The notes under the pieces were generated by a model. That model saw only the letters and a list, made by a program, of their open reading frames with translations, did not search any database and had not been told where the DNA came from. The position numbers and the translations under genes are program-made. A DNA stretch of 64,000 nucleotides from Taibaiella sp965229095. GTDB lineage: Bacteria > Bacteroidota > Bacteroidia > Chitinophagales > Chitinophagaceae. Position 1 is the first letter of the stretch. Every line of letters starts with the position of its first letter. Positions 51,503 through 61,000 of this stretch are shown here, piece by piece. The stretch covers positions 2,232,001-2,296,000 of the forward strand of contig OZ245855.1 in assembly GCA_965229095.1 (NCBI GenBank). The letters run 5' to 3'.

Positions 51503-52096
51503 TTACCAACGCGGATGCATCAACTGGTTGATGAAAAACTGTCCGTGAGTAGGGTCGATGATCAGCATACATAAAAGACCGAACAAAGCGCCCCAAAGGT
51601 GGGCATCGTGGTTTACCCTGCCGTACCCTTTGCGGGCAAGGTAAGCAGTATAGGCAAGGTAGACCACCGCAAAAATGATACTGGGCAGCCAGATAAAGAA
51701 GACCATGATCTCGTTCCAGGGATCGAGGTAAATGGTGGCAAACAATACTGAAGCGACACCGCCCGATGCCCCCAGGGAAGCATAGCCAGGTGCATGGCGT
51801 TTTTTAAAATAGGAAGGAATGCCTGCTACCACGATCCCGGTAAGGTACAAGATGCCAAAACGTTCGGGGCCTATGGTATGCTCCAATACCGTACCAAAAA
51901 AGTAAAACGTGATCATATTAAAAGCAAGGTGCATATAGTCGGCATGTACGAAACCACAGGTGAGAAAGCGGTAGTATTGTGCGGGACTATGCATCCTGGC
52001 CGGCCATAACATAAGGTCCTGAAGTATTTTATCGTTGTTGAAGGCGAGCATGGAAACAGCCACCGTGATTATGATAAAGATAAGCGTGAGTGTCAT
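51503..52096 (-). CDS. Rhomboid family intramembrane serine protease
   Basis: 197 residues, six membrane segments. Catalytic Ser111 is in SLGASGGVASV and His166 in HDAHLWGALFG; the HADYMHLAFNM loop of the rhomboid fold is at 51-61. Length is typical of the short core-only rhomboids. Substrate unknown. Divergent from the permease gene at 52189. Confidence 0.93.
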   Translation of the reverse strand: MTLTLIFIIITVAVSMLAFNNDKILQDLMLWPARMHSPAQYYRFLTCGFVHADYMHLAFNMITFYFFGTVLEHTIGPERFGILYLTGIVVAGIPSYFKKRHAPGYASLGASGGVASVLFATIYLDPWNEIMVFFIWLPSIIFAVVYLAYTAYLARKGYGRVNHDAHLWGALFGLLCMLIIDPTHGQFFINQLMHPRW

Positions 52097-52162
52097 GTTG
52101 CGAAGATAAGGATTGCATAAACAGGTATCTGTACCAGCGTGTGAGATTTTGGAAGGATAACT

Positions 52163-52170
52163 TACATTTG
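52163..52170 (+). promoter_or_regulatory. -7 promoter element TACATTTG
   Basis: TAnnTTTG match 18 bases upstream of the TTG start at 52189. Confidence 0.6.
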
Positions 52171-52188
52171 CTGATCATCTAATCCCGG

Positions 52189-53430
52189 TTGCCTTTGAAC
52201 CTCCCGTTTTTTATTGCCAGACGTATTGCTTCCAATCGTAAAGCCTCCTTTTCGAGGTTTATTATACGGCTGGCTACGGTAGCTACAGCGCTTAGTGTTG
52301 CAGTCATGATCATTGCTGTGGCTGTGGTATTCGGCTTTAAGGAAACGATAAAAGATAAGATGTTCGTTTTCTGGGGCCATATCCAGATTGCCCCCTTTAA
52401 CCCTAACCCCAGCTCTATTATTTCTCCTACTCCTTTTGAATACGATCATGCCCTGCTCCGGCATATTCAAAAGGAACCCGGGGTGAAGGCGGTATATCCT
52501 TTTGCCGTAAAGGCCGGCATCCTCAATACCGGTACGCTGATGGAGGGCATTAAACTGAAAGGTGTAGACCAGAATTACGACTGGAACAGTAATGGTGCGA
52601 TCCGCTTTTCGGGAGGCAAGCCCGATTTCAGGGATACGGCCTATGCCCACCAGATCGTACTTTCCCAGAGTACGCTGGACAAGCTGAACCTGAAAATCGG
52701 CGATACTTTACTGGTGCATTTCATCGACCCGGAACAAGACCGTCCGCGTTTGCGGAAATTACAGGTATGCGGCAGCTTCCATACGGGCATGGAGGAGATC
52801 GACAATAATTTTTGCTTTTGCGATATCAGGCTGTTACGCCGGATCAGTAACTGGGATGCCAATGCCATTAACGGGTACCAGGTCAGTATCAACGATTACC
52901 ACCAATCCGATACTATTGCCAACAGGATCTACCAGAAATACCTGAACCCGCCCATTACCCGCACCACGATGCAGGAATTGTACCCCAATATCTTCAACTG
53001 GCTGGAGCTGATGAATACCAATGCCTATATCATCCTTATTATTATGGCAGTGGTTGCCGTCATTAATATGTCTACCGCCCTGCTGATCTTCATTATGGAA
53101 CGTACTAATATGATCGGTACGCTCAAGGCACTGGGTATGCCTTCCGGGAAAATGCAACAGATATTTTTGTACCATGCCGGCAATGTTGCGCTCAAGGGTA
53201 TTATATCCGGCACCTTGCTTGGGGTCGGCTTTTGCCTGTTGCAGCATTACACTCATTTTATCCATATGGATGAAACGGCATACTACATGCAGTACGCCCC
53301 GGTAAAACTGGTGGGCTGGCATGTGCTGCTTATAGATGCCGGCACTTTGCTCTTTTGCCTGCTGGTAATGCTGCTGCCTGCCCTTATGGTAAAAAGTATC
53401 AATATAGTAAAGGCGCTTCGTTTCAAATAA
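52189..53430 (+). CDS. ABC transporter permease, LolC/LolE-like
   Basis: 413 residues, starting at TTG 52189 (TTG 52195 also possible; there is no ATG). One N-terminal membrane segment, a large periplasmic MacB_PCD-type domain (about 50-270), then three C-terminal membrane segments with ERTNMIGTLKALGM, the FtsX-type cytosolic loop. This layout belongs to lipoprotein-releasing LolC/E permeases. The ATP-binding LolD partner is not in the window. ftsX follows after 206 bases. Confidence 0.88.
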   Translation: MPLNLPFFIARRIASNRKASFSRFIIRLATVATALSVAVMIIAVAVVFGFKETIKDKMFVFWGHIQIAPFNPNPSSIISPTPFEYDHALLRHIQKEPGVKAVYPFAVKAGILNTGTLMEGIKLKGVDQNYDWNSNGAIRFSGGKPDFRDTAYAHQIVLSQSTLDKLNLKIGDTLLVHFIDPEQDRPRLRKLQVCGSFHTGMEEIDNNFCFCDIRLLRRISNWDANAINGYQVSINDYHQSDTIANRIYQKYLNPPITRTTMQELYPNIFNWLELMNTNAYIILIIMAVVAVINMSTALLIFIMERTNMIGTLKALGMPSGKMQQIFLYHAGNVALKGIISGTLLGVGFCLLQHYTHFIHMDETAYYMQYAPVKLVGWHVLLIDAGTLLFCLLVMLLPALMVKSINIVKALRFK

Positions 53431-53529
53431 CAGAAGTTAATTAAGGTTAAAAACAAGGCAAGCCTCCTCCTTTTCTTTTTATTTTGTGTTGCAGGGGAAA
53501 TTAAATCCTTGCTTTTGGCTTCAAATTTT

Positions 53530-53537
53530 TATTTTTG
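53530..53537 (+). promoter_or_regulatory. -7 promoter element TATTTTTG for ftsX
   Basis: TAnnTTTG match about 100 bases upstream of ATG 53637, leaving a moderate 5' leader. Confidence 0.5.
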
Positions 53538-53636
53538 CTAGCCTTGAAAAAAACAGGGCTTTCGGGCTACCGAAAATAATCAGCAATCAGGTAAAGCCAA
53601 CCGGTACATCCGGCTGCATATCTTAAAAAAACGGGG

Positions 53637-54482
53637 ATGAAAAAAGCGCCTTCATATATATATTCCATTATAGGTATTTCACTAGTTCTTTTTTTATTGG
53701 GTACCATAGGCTGGCTGGCCATCAACGGCAGGTCTTTGTCGCGCTATTTTAAGGAGCAGGTAGAATTGCAGGTGATCCTGCACGACAATACCAGGGACGA
53801 AAAGACAAAGGAACTGGAAACCATGCTGCAAAAACAGCCTTTTGTAAGCAAGGCTACCGTGGTGAGCAAAGAAGATGCGGCCAAACAAATGACCCAGGAA
53901 ATGGGGGAAGATTTTATGCAATTGCTGGATGCCAACCCGCTGTACACTTCGGTAAAGATAAACCTGCATTCGGATTATGTGAATACAGACAGCATCAATA
54001 AGATCAAGCAGTTCCTGATGCAGAGCAATATCGTAAGAGAAGTATCTTACGACAGGATCGTGGTGGATAAGATGAATGCCAACTTCCGCAAAGTGGGTAT
54101 TGTGTTGGGCGTGATCGCCCTTATCCTCTTCGTGGCCGTGATCATCATTATCGATAATACCGTAAGGCTGGCCATGTTCAGCAATAGGCTACTGATCAAA
54201 ACCATGCAAATGGTAGGCGCCACCCGCTGGTTCATTGCCCGGCCATTCGACAAGCGGGCGATACTCACCGGACTGTTGAGCGGACTGATTGCCGTTGCCG
54301 GACTGTTCCTGCTTATGTATTTTGCAGGTTCCGTGCTTACCGAGCTTAATGCCATCCGGGATTATGCATCCCTTACCGTATTGGTGATCGCCATACTGGT
54401 GCTGGGTATCCTGATCTCCGTATTAAGCACCCATCGCTCTGTGGTGAAGTACCTGAAGCTGAAACTGGACGACCTGTATTAA
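53637..54482 (+). CDS. ftsX: Cell division permease FtsX
   Basis: Membrane partner of FtsE that activates peptidoglycan hydrolases at the septum. 281 residues, four membrane segments (about 15-35, 160-180, 215-240, 250-272) and the extracellular loop between the first two (RDEKTKELETMLQKQPFVSKATVVSKEDAAKQM). The LLIKTMQMVGATRWFIARPF coupling loop is typical. ftsE is not adjacent, which is common in Bacteroidota. DUF3098 follows, the usual gene order of this phylum. Confidence 0.92.
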   Translation: MKKAPSYIYSIIGISLVLFLLGTIGWLAINGRSLSRYFKEQVELQVILHDNTRDEKTKELETMLQKQPFVSKATVVSKEDAAKQMTQEMGEDFMQLLDANPLYTSVKINLHSDYVNTDSINKIKQFLMQSNIVREVSYDRIVVDKMNANFRKVGIVLGVIALILFVAVIIIIDNTVRLAMFSNRLLIKTMQMVGATRWFIARPFDKRAILTGLLSGLIAVAGLFLLMYFAGSVLTELNAIRDYASLTVLVIAILVLGILISVLSTHRSVVKYLKLKLDDLY

Positions 54483-54514
54483 GATAAATCACAAGGATTA
54501 TCATTATAAAACAT

Positions 54515-54522
54515 TATTTTTG
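54515..54522 (+). promoter_or_regulatory. -7 promoter element TATTTTTG
   Basis: TAnnTTTG match 21 bases upstream of ATG 54544, so the DUF3098 gene can be transcribed separately from ftsX. Confidence 0.5.
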
Positions 54523-54543
54523 GCCCGCTTAAATATTTAAACA

Positions 54544-54825
54544 ATGGCAGTGAACACTCCAACTAAAGATACTATCGTTAAGGATAAGAAACAGGGCAAT
54601 ACCCTATTCCTGTTCGACAAAACCAATTACTATATCATGTTTGCGGGCCTGGCCCTTATCCTGCTGGGCTTTATACTCATGTCGGGCGGTAAGAGCCCCG
54701 ATCCGCATGTGTTCAACAAAGAAGAGATTTACAGCTTCAGGCGTATTACCCTGGCTCCCATCCTGATCATTGCAGGCTTTGTGGTAGAAGTAGTTGCTAT
54801 TATGAGAAGACCAAAGTCAGCGTAA
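54544..54825 (+). CDS. DUF3098 small membrane protein
   Basis: 93 residues with two membrane segments (YYIMFAGLALILLGFILM and APILIIAGFVVEVVAIM) joined by GGKSPDPHVFNKEEIYSFRRIT. This is the DUF3098 pattern found directly behind ftsX in Bacteroidota; function unknown, possibly related to cell division. In many relatives uppP and truB follow; here a T9SS gene does instead. Confidence 0.9.
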   Translation: MAVNTPTKDTIVKDKKQGNTLFLFDKTNYYIMFAGLALILLGFILMSGGKSPDPHVFNKEEIYSFRRITLAPILIIAGFVVEVVAIMRRPKSA

Positions 54826-54855
54826 CAGCCCTTTCCATAAATTAAAATATTAACC

Positions 54856-54889
54856 AAGCCCTGGAACTTATGTTCCAGGGCTTTTTATA
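54856..54889 (+). terminator. Terminator after DUF3098 gene
   Basis: Stem AGCCCTGGAAC / GTTCCAGGGCT with a short loop and a T5 tract. Confidence 0.85.
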
Positions 54890-55186
54890 TGCTTAAAACT
54901 TACCTGATTTATGTACCTACCCGTTAATGTGGGTAACCTATAGATAATTAACAACATAGACATTTGTCAATAAAAATATGATTTTAGGCTTCTTTTTACA
55001 GAAAATTTATACAAACTTGACAAATACTTAACATTACTTAAACATAACCAAACCTACCGCTAACAGGTAGAAGGGGGAAAGCTGAAAACCCTATTGTAGC
55101 ATGTCCAAGCATACGAACCAAACCAACCAATCAACTATGGAACACGCCCCAAGAAAACAGAGTAGGCATCACTCAAATTTAGTTTT
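54890..55186. other. Upstream region of the T9SS gene
   Basis: 297 bases, AT-rich at 54950-55050, with AACATTACTTAAACATAACC. No gene seen; presumably a promoter and long leader of the secreted protein at 55187. Confidence 0.45.
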
Positions 55187-57928
55187 ATGATGAAAAAAAC
55201 TACCAAACACACCCTGAAAAAAGAAGTTAGGGGGCTCGCAGGATTATCGCTCTTGCTTTTAAGTCTACAAGGAACTACCAATGCCCAATGTTTAACAGCT
55301 GCCGGAGGCCAATGGCCGCTCTCTACGGTCAACATAGTGTGTACCGGTTCTCCGCAAAACATTGTTACAGACGGTTATGCCAGCGAATATAGTTTAGTGT
55401 CCTTAGCAGCCGGAGTAACCTACACTTTTACCAGCTCCGTAGCCACCGACTTTATTACCATATCTAATAGCGGTGGTACAGCGGCACTTACCTTTGGCAC
55501 TACACCCGTTGTGTATACGCCGTCAACAACAGGCCCTTTCCGGTTTTATACCCATACCAATGCCGCTTGTGGCAGCCAGGCGATAGAAAGAACAAGGGCC
55601 GTTTCCTGTGCTGTTCCCCCTGTACCAGCCAATAATGAGGCATCGGGGGCCGTATCTCTTACGGTAAACCCCGACTTCAATTGTGGCTCATTTGCGAACG
55701 GATCAACTGTTTCGGCTACGCAATCGCCCGATGCCACACCTGGCTGTAACCCTACAGGTATCAACGACGACGTCTGGTATTCTTTCGTTGCCACCAATAC
55801 CAGTCATAGGATCACCTTTAGTAATGTATCGGCCGGAACAATGGCTGCAGCTTTATACACCGGCACACCGGGAAGCCTTACTGCTGTCCCAAGTGCCTGC
55901 GCCTCCACTACGTTAAATGCATCAGGATTGGCCATCGGCACTACCTATTATATCAGGGCCTATACAACTTCAGCTACGGCTAGTGTAGTAGCCAATTTTA
56001 CTATATGTGTAGGTACAACGCCGCTGCCGCCTGCCAATGACAATTCAGCCAACGCAATAGCCTTGACCGTCAATCCCGACTATAACTGCGGATCGGTTAC
56101 GAATGGTACAACCATTTCCTCAACCCAATCGCCGGAGACCGCTCCCGGCTGCAGCGCTACCGGCATCAACGATGATGTATGGTTTACCTTTGTCGCTTCC
56201 AACACAGCGCACCGGATCATCTTTAGCAACGTTGGTACCGGTACTATGGTCGCAGCCTTATATACCGGCACGCCCGGAAGCCTTAGTCCTGTAGCCAACG
56301 CTTGCGCCTCGTCCACATTAAATGCAACGGGCCTCACACCCGGTACTACTTACTATGTACGGGCTTATACCAGCTCTGCTACAGCCACTACAGTTACTAA
56401 TTTCACGATCTGTGTAGGTACGCAGCCACCGCCGCCGGTAAACGATGTTCCCGCCACTGCCACCTTGCTGGCAGTAGGTGCCGGATGTTCCAATGCTCCT
56501 TATGACAATACCTATGCCACTTTTACTACCGGTGAGCCGATAAGCAATTGCAGCGCCACTACCGGAACGCATACCTTATGGTTCAAATTTGCAGCCCCGG
56601 CCAGCGGCGCAGTAAGGGTAAGCACCGACCTGGGCGCTGGTACGCTTACCGACACCCGCCTGGGGTTATTCTCTGCAACAGATTCTTCGGTATTTTCCAC
56701 TTTTAGTATTATAGCATGCGATGAAGACGGCGGTAGTGTCATCATTGATCCCAGCGACCTGGGTACCTATATGTCTGTTCTGTATGCAACCGGCCTTACC
56801 CCCGGGCAGGTTTATTATGCGGAGGTAGATGGTTTTATCTCTTCTAATATAGGTACTTTCTGTATCGCAGTAGATGAGCTATCGAACAACATGCTGGCTT
56901 CGGCAGCCACTTGCACATCGGGCGTTCAGATCCCGGAACCTACCACTACACCACCGGCTTATACCGGTTGGGTACCGCTGCTGGATGCGAACAGCCGACT
57001 GATCGCATTGGTCAGGAACCAGGCGGGTACTTCTGTGGGCGGTTATACCCCGGCACAAAACATCAATACCGGCGCTGTACGCCAGGATGTCAACGGGCTT
57101 AAGTATCTCGACCGGAATTTCAGGATCACGAATACTGTAGCGGGTCCTTATGATGTACAATTGTTTATGCTCACATCGGAACAGGCTGCACTCCAAGCTG
57201 CCGACCCCGCAGCTACCTTAAGTGGCCTGAACATTACCCGTGTTACCGGCGAAACTTCCTGCACCAATAACGGTACCGGTACCACATCGCTGATCACCCA
57301 GACAGGAAGCGGATCGGTTAATGGGGTAAGCTGGGTGCAATTTACCACTCCCGGTTTTTCCAACTTCTTCGTTAATGCCGGTACCACACCGCTGCCTGTT
57401 ACCCTGGAACACTTCAGCGGCCAGAACAAGGGTGCTGTAAACCAACTGAATTGGAAAACCACGATGGAGAAAAACTTCAGCCATTTTGAATTACAACGTT
57501 CTGCTAATGGCAGTCAATTCAGCAAAATAGCTACCATCAATGCCAACAGAAATACTTCCGGCAGCAGCTATGCTTACACCGATACCCGTCCCCTGGAAGG
57601 GCTCAATATCTACAGGTTAACTATGGTAGATATGGATGGTAAAACCAGGCTGTCGGATATGGTACAGCTATCGGTTGCCGCAGGAAACACGTTGTACGTA
57701 AGCGTAAACCCTAACCCCGTTCAACAGCAGTTGACGGTTTCCCTCAGCGGAAAGACGGATGGCAAAGGCCAGGTACAGGTGTTAGATCTTATGGGTAAAG
57801 TATTACAGACCATAACAGTTATGGGCAATAACACTACCATAGATATGAGCAGCTACGCAGCAGGCCCTTATATGATCCGCTATACCGACAATAGCCATAA
57901 CGAGGTTATCAAAGTCAGCAAAAACTAA
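55187..57928 (+). CDS. T9SS type A protein with PPC-like repeats
   Basis: 913 residues: signal peptide (LSLLLLSLQGTTNAQ), an N-terminal domain, then two 135-residue PPC-like modules (about 143-414; each with VNPDxNCGS, GINDDVW, TGTPGSL and GTTYY), a third variant module (about 415-565), a domain shared with the next gene (about 566-730, DRNFRITN and FSNFFVNAGTTPLPV), a FnIII-like stretch and the type A sorting domain (about 838-913, SVNPNPVQQQLTV and DLMGKVLQT). PPC-like modules are frequent in secreted proteins of Bacteroidota. Exported through the Sec and type IX systems; adhesive role inferred. Confidence 0.85.
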   Translation: MMKKTTKHTLKKEVRGLAGLSLLLLSLQGTTNAQCLTAAGGQWPLSTVNIVCTGSPQNIVTDGYASEYSLVSLAAGVTYTFTSSVATDFITISNSGGTAALTFGTTPVVYTPSTTGPFRFYTHTNAACGSQAIERTRAVSCAVPPVPANNEASGAVSLTVNPDFNCGSFANGSTVSATQSPDATPGCNPTGINDDVWYSFVATNTSHRITFSNVSAGTMAAALYTGTPGSLTAVPSACASTTLNASGLAIGTTYYIRAYTTSATASVVANFTICVGTTPLPPANDNSANAIALTVNPDYNCGSVTNGTTISSTQSPETAPGCSATGINDDVWFTFVASNTAHRIIFSNVGTGTMVAALYTGTPGSLSPVANACASSTLNATGLTPGTTYYVRAYTSSATATTVTNFTICVGTQPPPPVNDVPATATLLAVGAGCSNAPYDNTYATFTTGEPISNCSATTGTHTLWFKFAAPASGAVRVSTDLGAGTLTDTRLGLFSATDSSVFSTFSIIACDEDGGSVIIDPSDLGTYMSVLYATGLTPGQVYYAEVDGFISSNIGTFCIAVDELSNNMLASAATCTSGVQIPEPTTTPPAYTGWVPLLDANSRLIALVRNQAGTSVGGYTPAQNINTGAVRQDVNGLKYLDRNFRITNTVAGPYDVQLFMLTSEQAALQAADPAATLSGLNITRVTGETSCTNNGTGTTSLITQTGSGSVNGVSWVQFTTPGFSNFFVNAGTTPLPVTLEHFSGQNKGAVNQLNWKTTMEKNFSHFELQRSANGSQFSKIATINANRNTSGSSYAYTDTRPLEGLNIYRLTMVDMDGKTRLSDMVQLSVAAGNTLYVSVNPNPVQQQLTVSLSGKTDGKGQVQVLDLMGKVLQTITVMGNNTTIDMSSYAAGPYMIRYTDNSHNEVIKVSKN

Positions 57929-57956
57929 CCAAACCAATATCCATTTTTGAAGATCA

Positions 57957-58000
57957 CCCACGCCAACAATGCCCGGCGGGCCGGGCATTGTTGGCGTGGG
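57957..58000 (+). terminator. Long-stem terminator
   Basis: About 20-bp perfect stem around CCAACAATGCCCGG and a very short loop, between the two T9SS genes. Confidence 0.8.
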
Positions 58001-58054
58001 TTCTTTGACCGGGCGCTTCTTCCGGCCCGGTATCACTATTTCAATGATTGCTCT

Positions 58055-61000
58055 ATGAAAAAAACAATTACCCATCTGCTACGGCAAAAATGCCGGCAAC
58101 TGGCCCGGACATGCTTACTCTCAGCCGCTTCATTAAGTATGGCTATGCTGTCGCATGCCCAGGTTTTGATCAACGAAAACTTTAGTACCGCTTCCGGCGC
58201 AACACCTCCTGCCGGCTGGGTAAGCACCGATGTTACCTCAGTAGGCATGATCTGGCGGTTCAACAACCCCGGCTCGCGTACCATTACCGGCGGCACGCCC
58301 GGGTTCTCCGGCAATTTTGCCATACTCGATTCGGACAATGGTTCTTTTACCAATGAAAATGCTACGCTGGAAAGCCCGGCCTTCGATGCCAGCTTACCTG
58401 CCACCTACCGTCTCGAGTACGATAACCAATACCGGAACGTGGGAAGTGCGCCGGAAGGTGTACCTACCGTCGAGGTCTGGAACGGCACTGCCTGGACGGC
58501 GGTACTCACTTACCCTACCACTTCGGCCGATGGGTATCCCAATCCAGCCAGTCATAAGAGTATTGATATCACTACAGGAACCGGCGGTTCTGCTGCTGCC
58601 AAGGTAAGGTTCCACTGGGTCACCGGATCCGACGATTGGTGGTGGGCCATAGACAATGTTACGGTCACAAGAATAAATTGTACTGCACCTACGGCTACTT
58701 ATACCATAGTACCTAACTGTAGCAGCAACCAGTTCTCTGTCAATGTAACGATCACCAATATGGGCAGCGCTACCAGTCTTCCTATCAAAGAAGGCACCAC
58801 CGTTTTTGCCACCGCAACGGTTGCAGGTACCTATAGTATCGGGCCTTTTGCCAGCGGCACCAGCCATACCCTCACCCTGGAGCACAACGATCCCGTATGT
58901 ATCGTGGTATCACCCACCCAAACCTATACCTGTCCTCCCCCTAACGATGATGCGGCTAACGCAGTTACCCTTACCGTCAATCCTAATTATCTTTGCGGGT
59001 CAAGCGCAAACGGGTCGACTATAGCGGCCTCGCAATCGACCGATCCGGCGCCGGGTTCAGGTTGTAGCCCTACCGGGATCAACGATGATGTATGGTTTAA
59101 GTTTGTCGCCGGCAATACCAGTCACAGGATTGTGTTCAACAATGTAACTACAGGCACTATGGTGGCAGCGCTGTACACGGGTACACCGGGCAGCCTTACC
59201 CCTGTGTCCGGCGCTTGCGGCTCTACCACACTTAATGCTACGGGCCTGGTACCGGGTACTACTTATTATATCCGGGCTTATACCAGTACGGCAACGGCTA
59301 CCACCACCACTACCTTTACCATTTGCGTAGGCACATTGCCTCCTCCTCCCATTAATGATGAATGCGCCAATGCGATCAATGTACCGATCAGCCCCAACCC
59401 GACCTGCGCTGCTACTGTTTCGGGAACATTGCAAAGCGCAACGGCCTCCACGGGGCCCACATCAAACTGCGGCACCTATGACGATGATGTATGGTATTCG
59501 TTTGTTGCCACCGGGTCCAGCCATATTGTTACCCTCATGAATATTACAGGAAGCGTTACGGATCTTACCTTCCAGGTATTAAATACTTGCGGAGCAACTT
59601 CGACAATCGTGTGCAGCGACCCCAATAGCGCCCTGCTAACCGGATTAACGCCGGGCAGTACCTACTATATCCGGGTGGCAAGCTATACCAGTACCGGCGG
59701 ACAGAACACGATATTTGACGTCTGCGTTGCCACGCCCTATCCTCCACCGGCCAATGACGAATGTGCCAATGCCATCAATGTACCTGTTAACCCCACGCCT
59801 ACCTGCGCGGCCGTTGTTTCCGGTACGGTGGCAGGCGCTACCGCCTCGGCAGGTCCCAGCGCTTCCTGCGGCACTTTTGATGATGATGTATGGTATTCCT
59901 TTACCGCTACAGCAGCAGCCCATACCATCACATTACAGAACATCGGGGGCAGTACCTCCGATCTTTCCTTCCAGGTATTGAACAATTGCGGCGCCGCGGC
60001 AGGCATCACTTGCAGCGATCCGGAGAGTGCCATTGTTTCGGGCCTTACCCCGGGTAATACCTACTACCTGAGGGTAGCCTCTTATACCAGCATCATACTG
60101 CAAACAAGCACTTTCGATGTTTGCATTACCACGCAACCCATGGTGTACACTTCCTGTACCACAGCACAGCCCAGTACATCCGGCACAGCAGCCGGAGGCG
60201 TCAACCAGCAGATCATACAGGTGGCTGTAGTGGTCAATGGTATCGGCAATCCTTTTAGTGTAACGCAATTGGATTTCAACACAACAGGAACGACCAATAC
60301 CGCCGATATTATGAATGCCAGGGTATATTATACCGGTACTTCCAATACTTTTAGTACTGCTACTCCTTTCGGCACTGTAACAGCCAATCCCAGCGGAAGC
60401 TTTAGCGTAACCGGTAACCAAGTACTTACGGGCAATCCTTCAGGGGCAGCCAACAATTACTTCTGGCTCGCTTATGACCTGGCTTGCGCCGCCACACCGG
60501 CCAATGTGCTGGATGCCCAATGCACCTCCGTCACCGTAGCCGGAACGCCTCAAACACCCACAGTGACTAACCCAAGCGGCACCAGGGCTATTACCACACA
60601 GATCGGTACCTTCCAGCCTTCTACTGCTGTTGCCACGGCCGGCACCCTTAACAACCAGGTATTGCGTGTAGATGTACAACCTTGCGGCGCCTCCTCTGTA
60701 GTCGAAAGCCTTACTTTCGCCACTACGGGATCAACGGCTCCGGCAACGGATATTAGCAATGCCAAGGTTTATTATACCACTTCTACGTCCTTCTCTTCGG
60801 CAACACAGTACGGCACCACGGTAGTTAACCCCAACGGCAGCTTTACCGTCAGCGGCAGTCAGAGTATAACCGCTACCGGCTATTTCTGGCTTACCTATGA
60901 CCTTAACTGTTCGGCACCCGCAAGCAACCTGATCGATGCTTCCTGCAGCTCCGTTACGCTTTCGGGGACACCTTTTGCAGTCACTACACCTAACCCTACG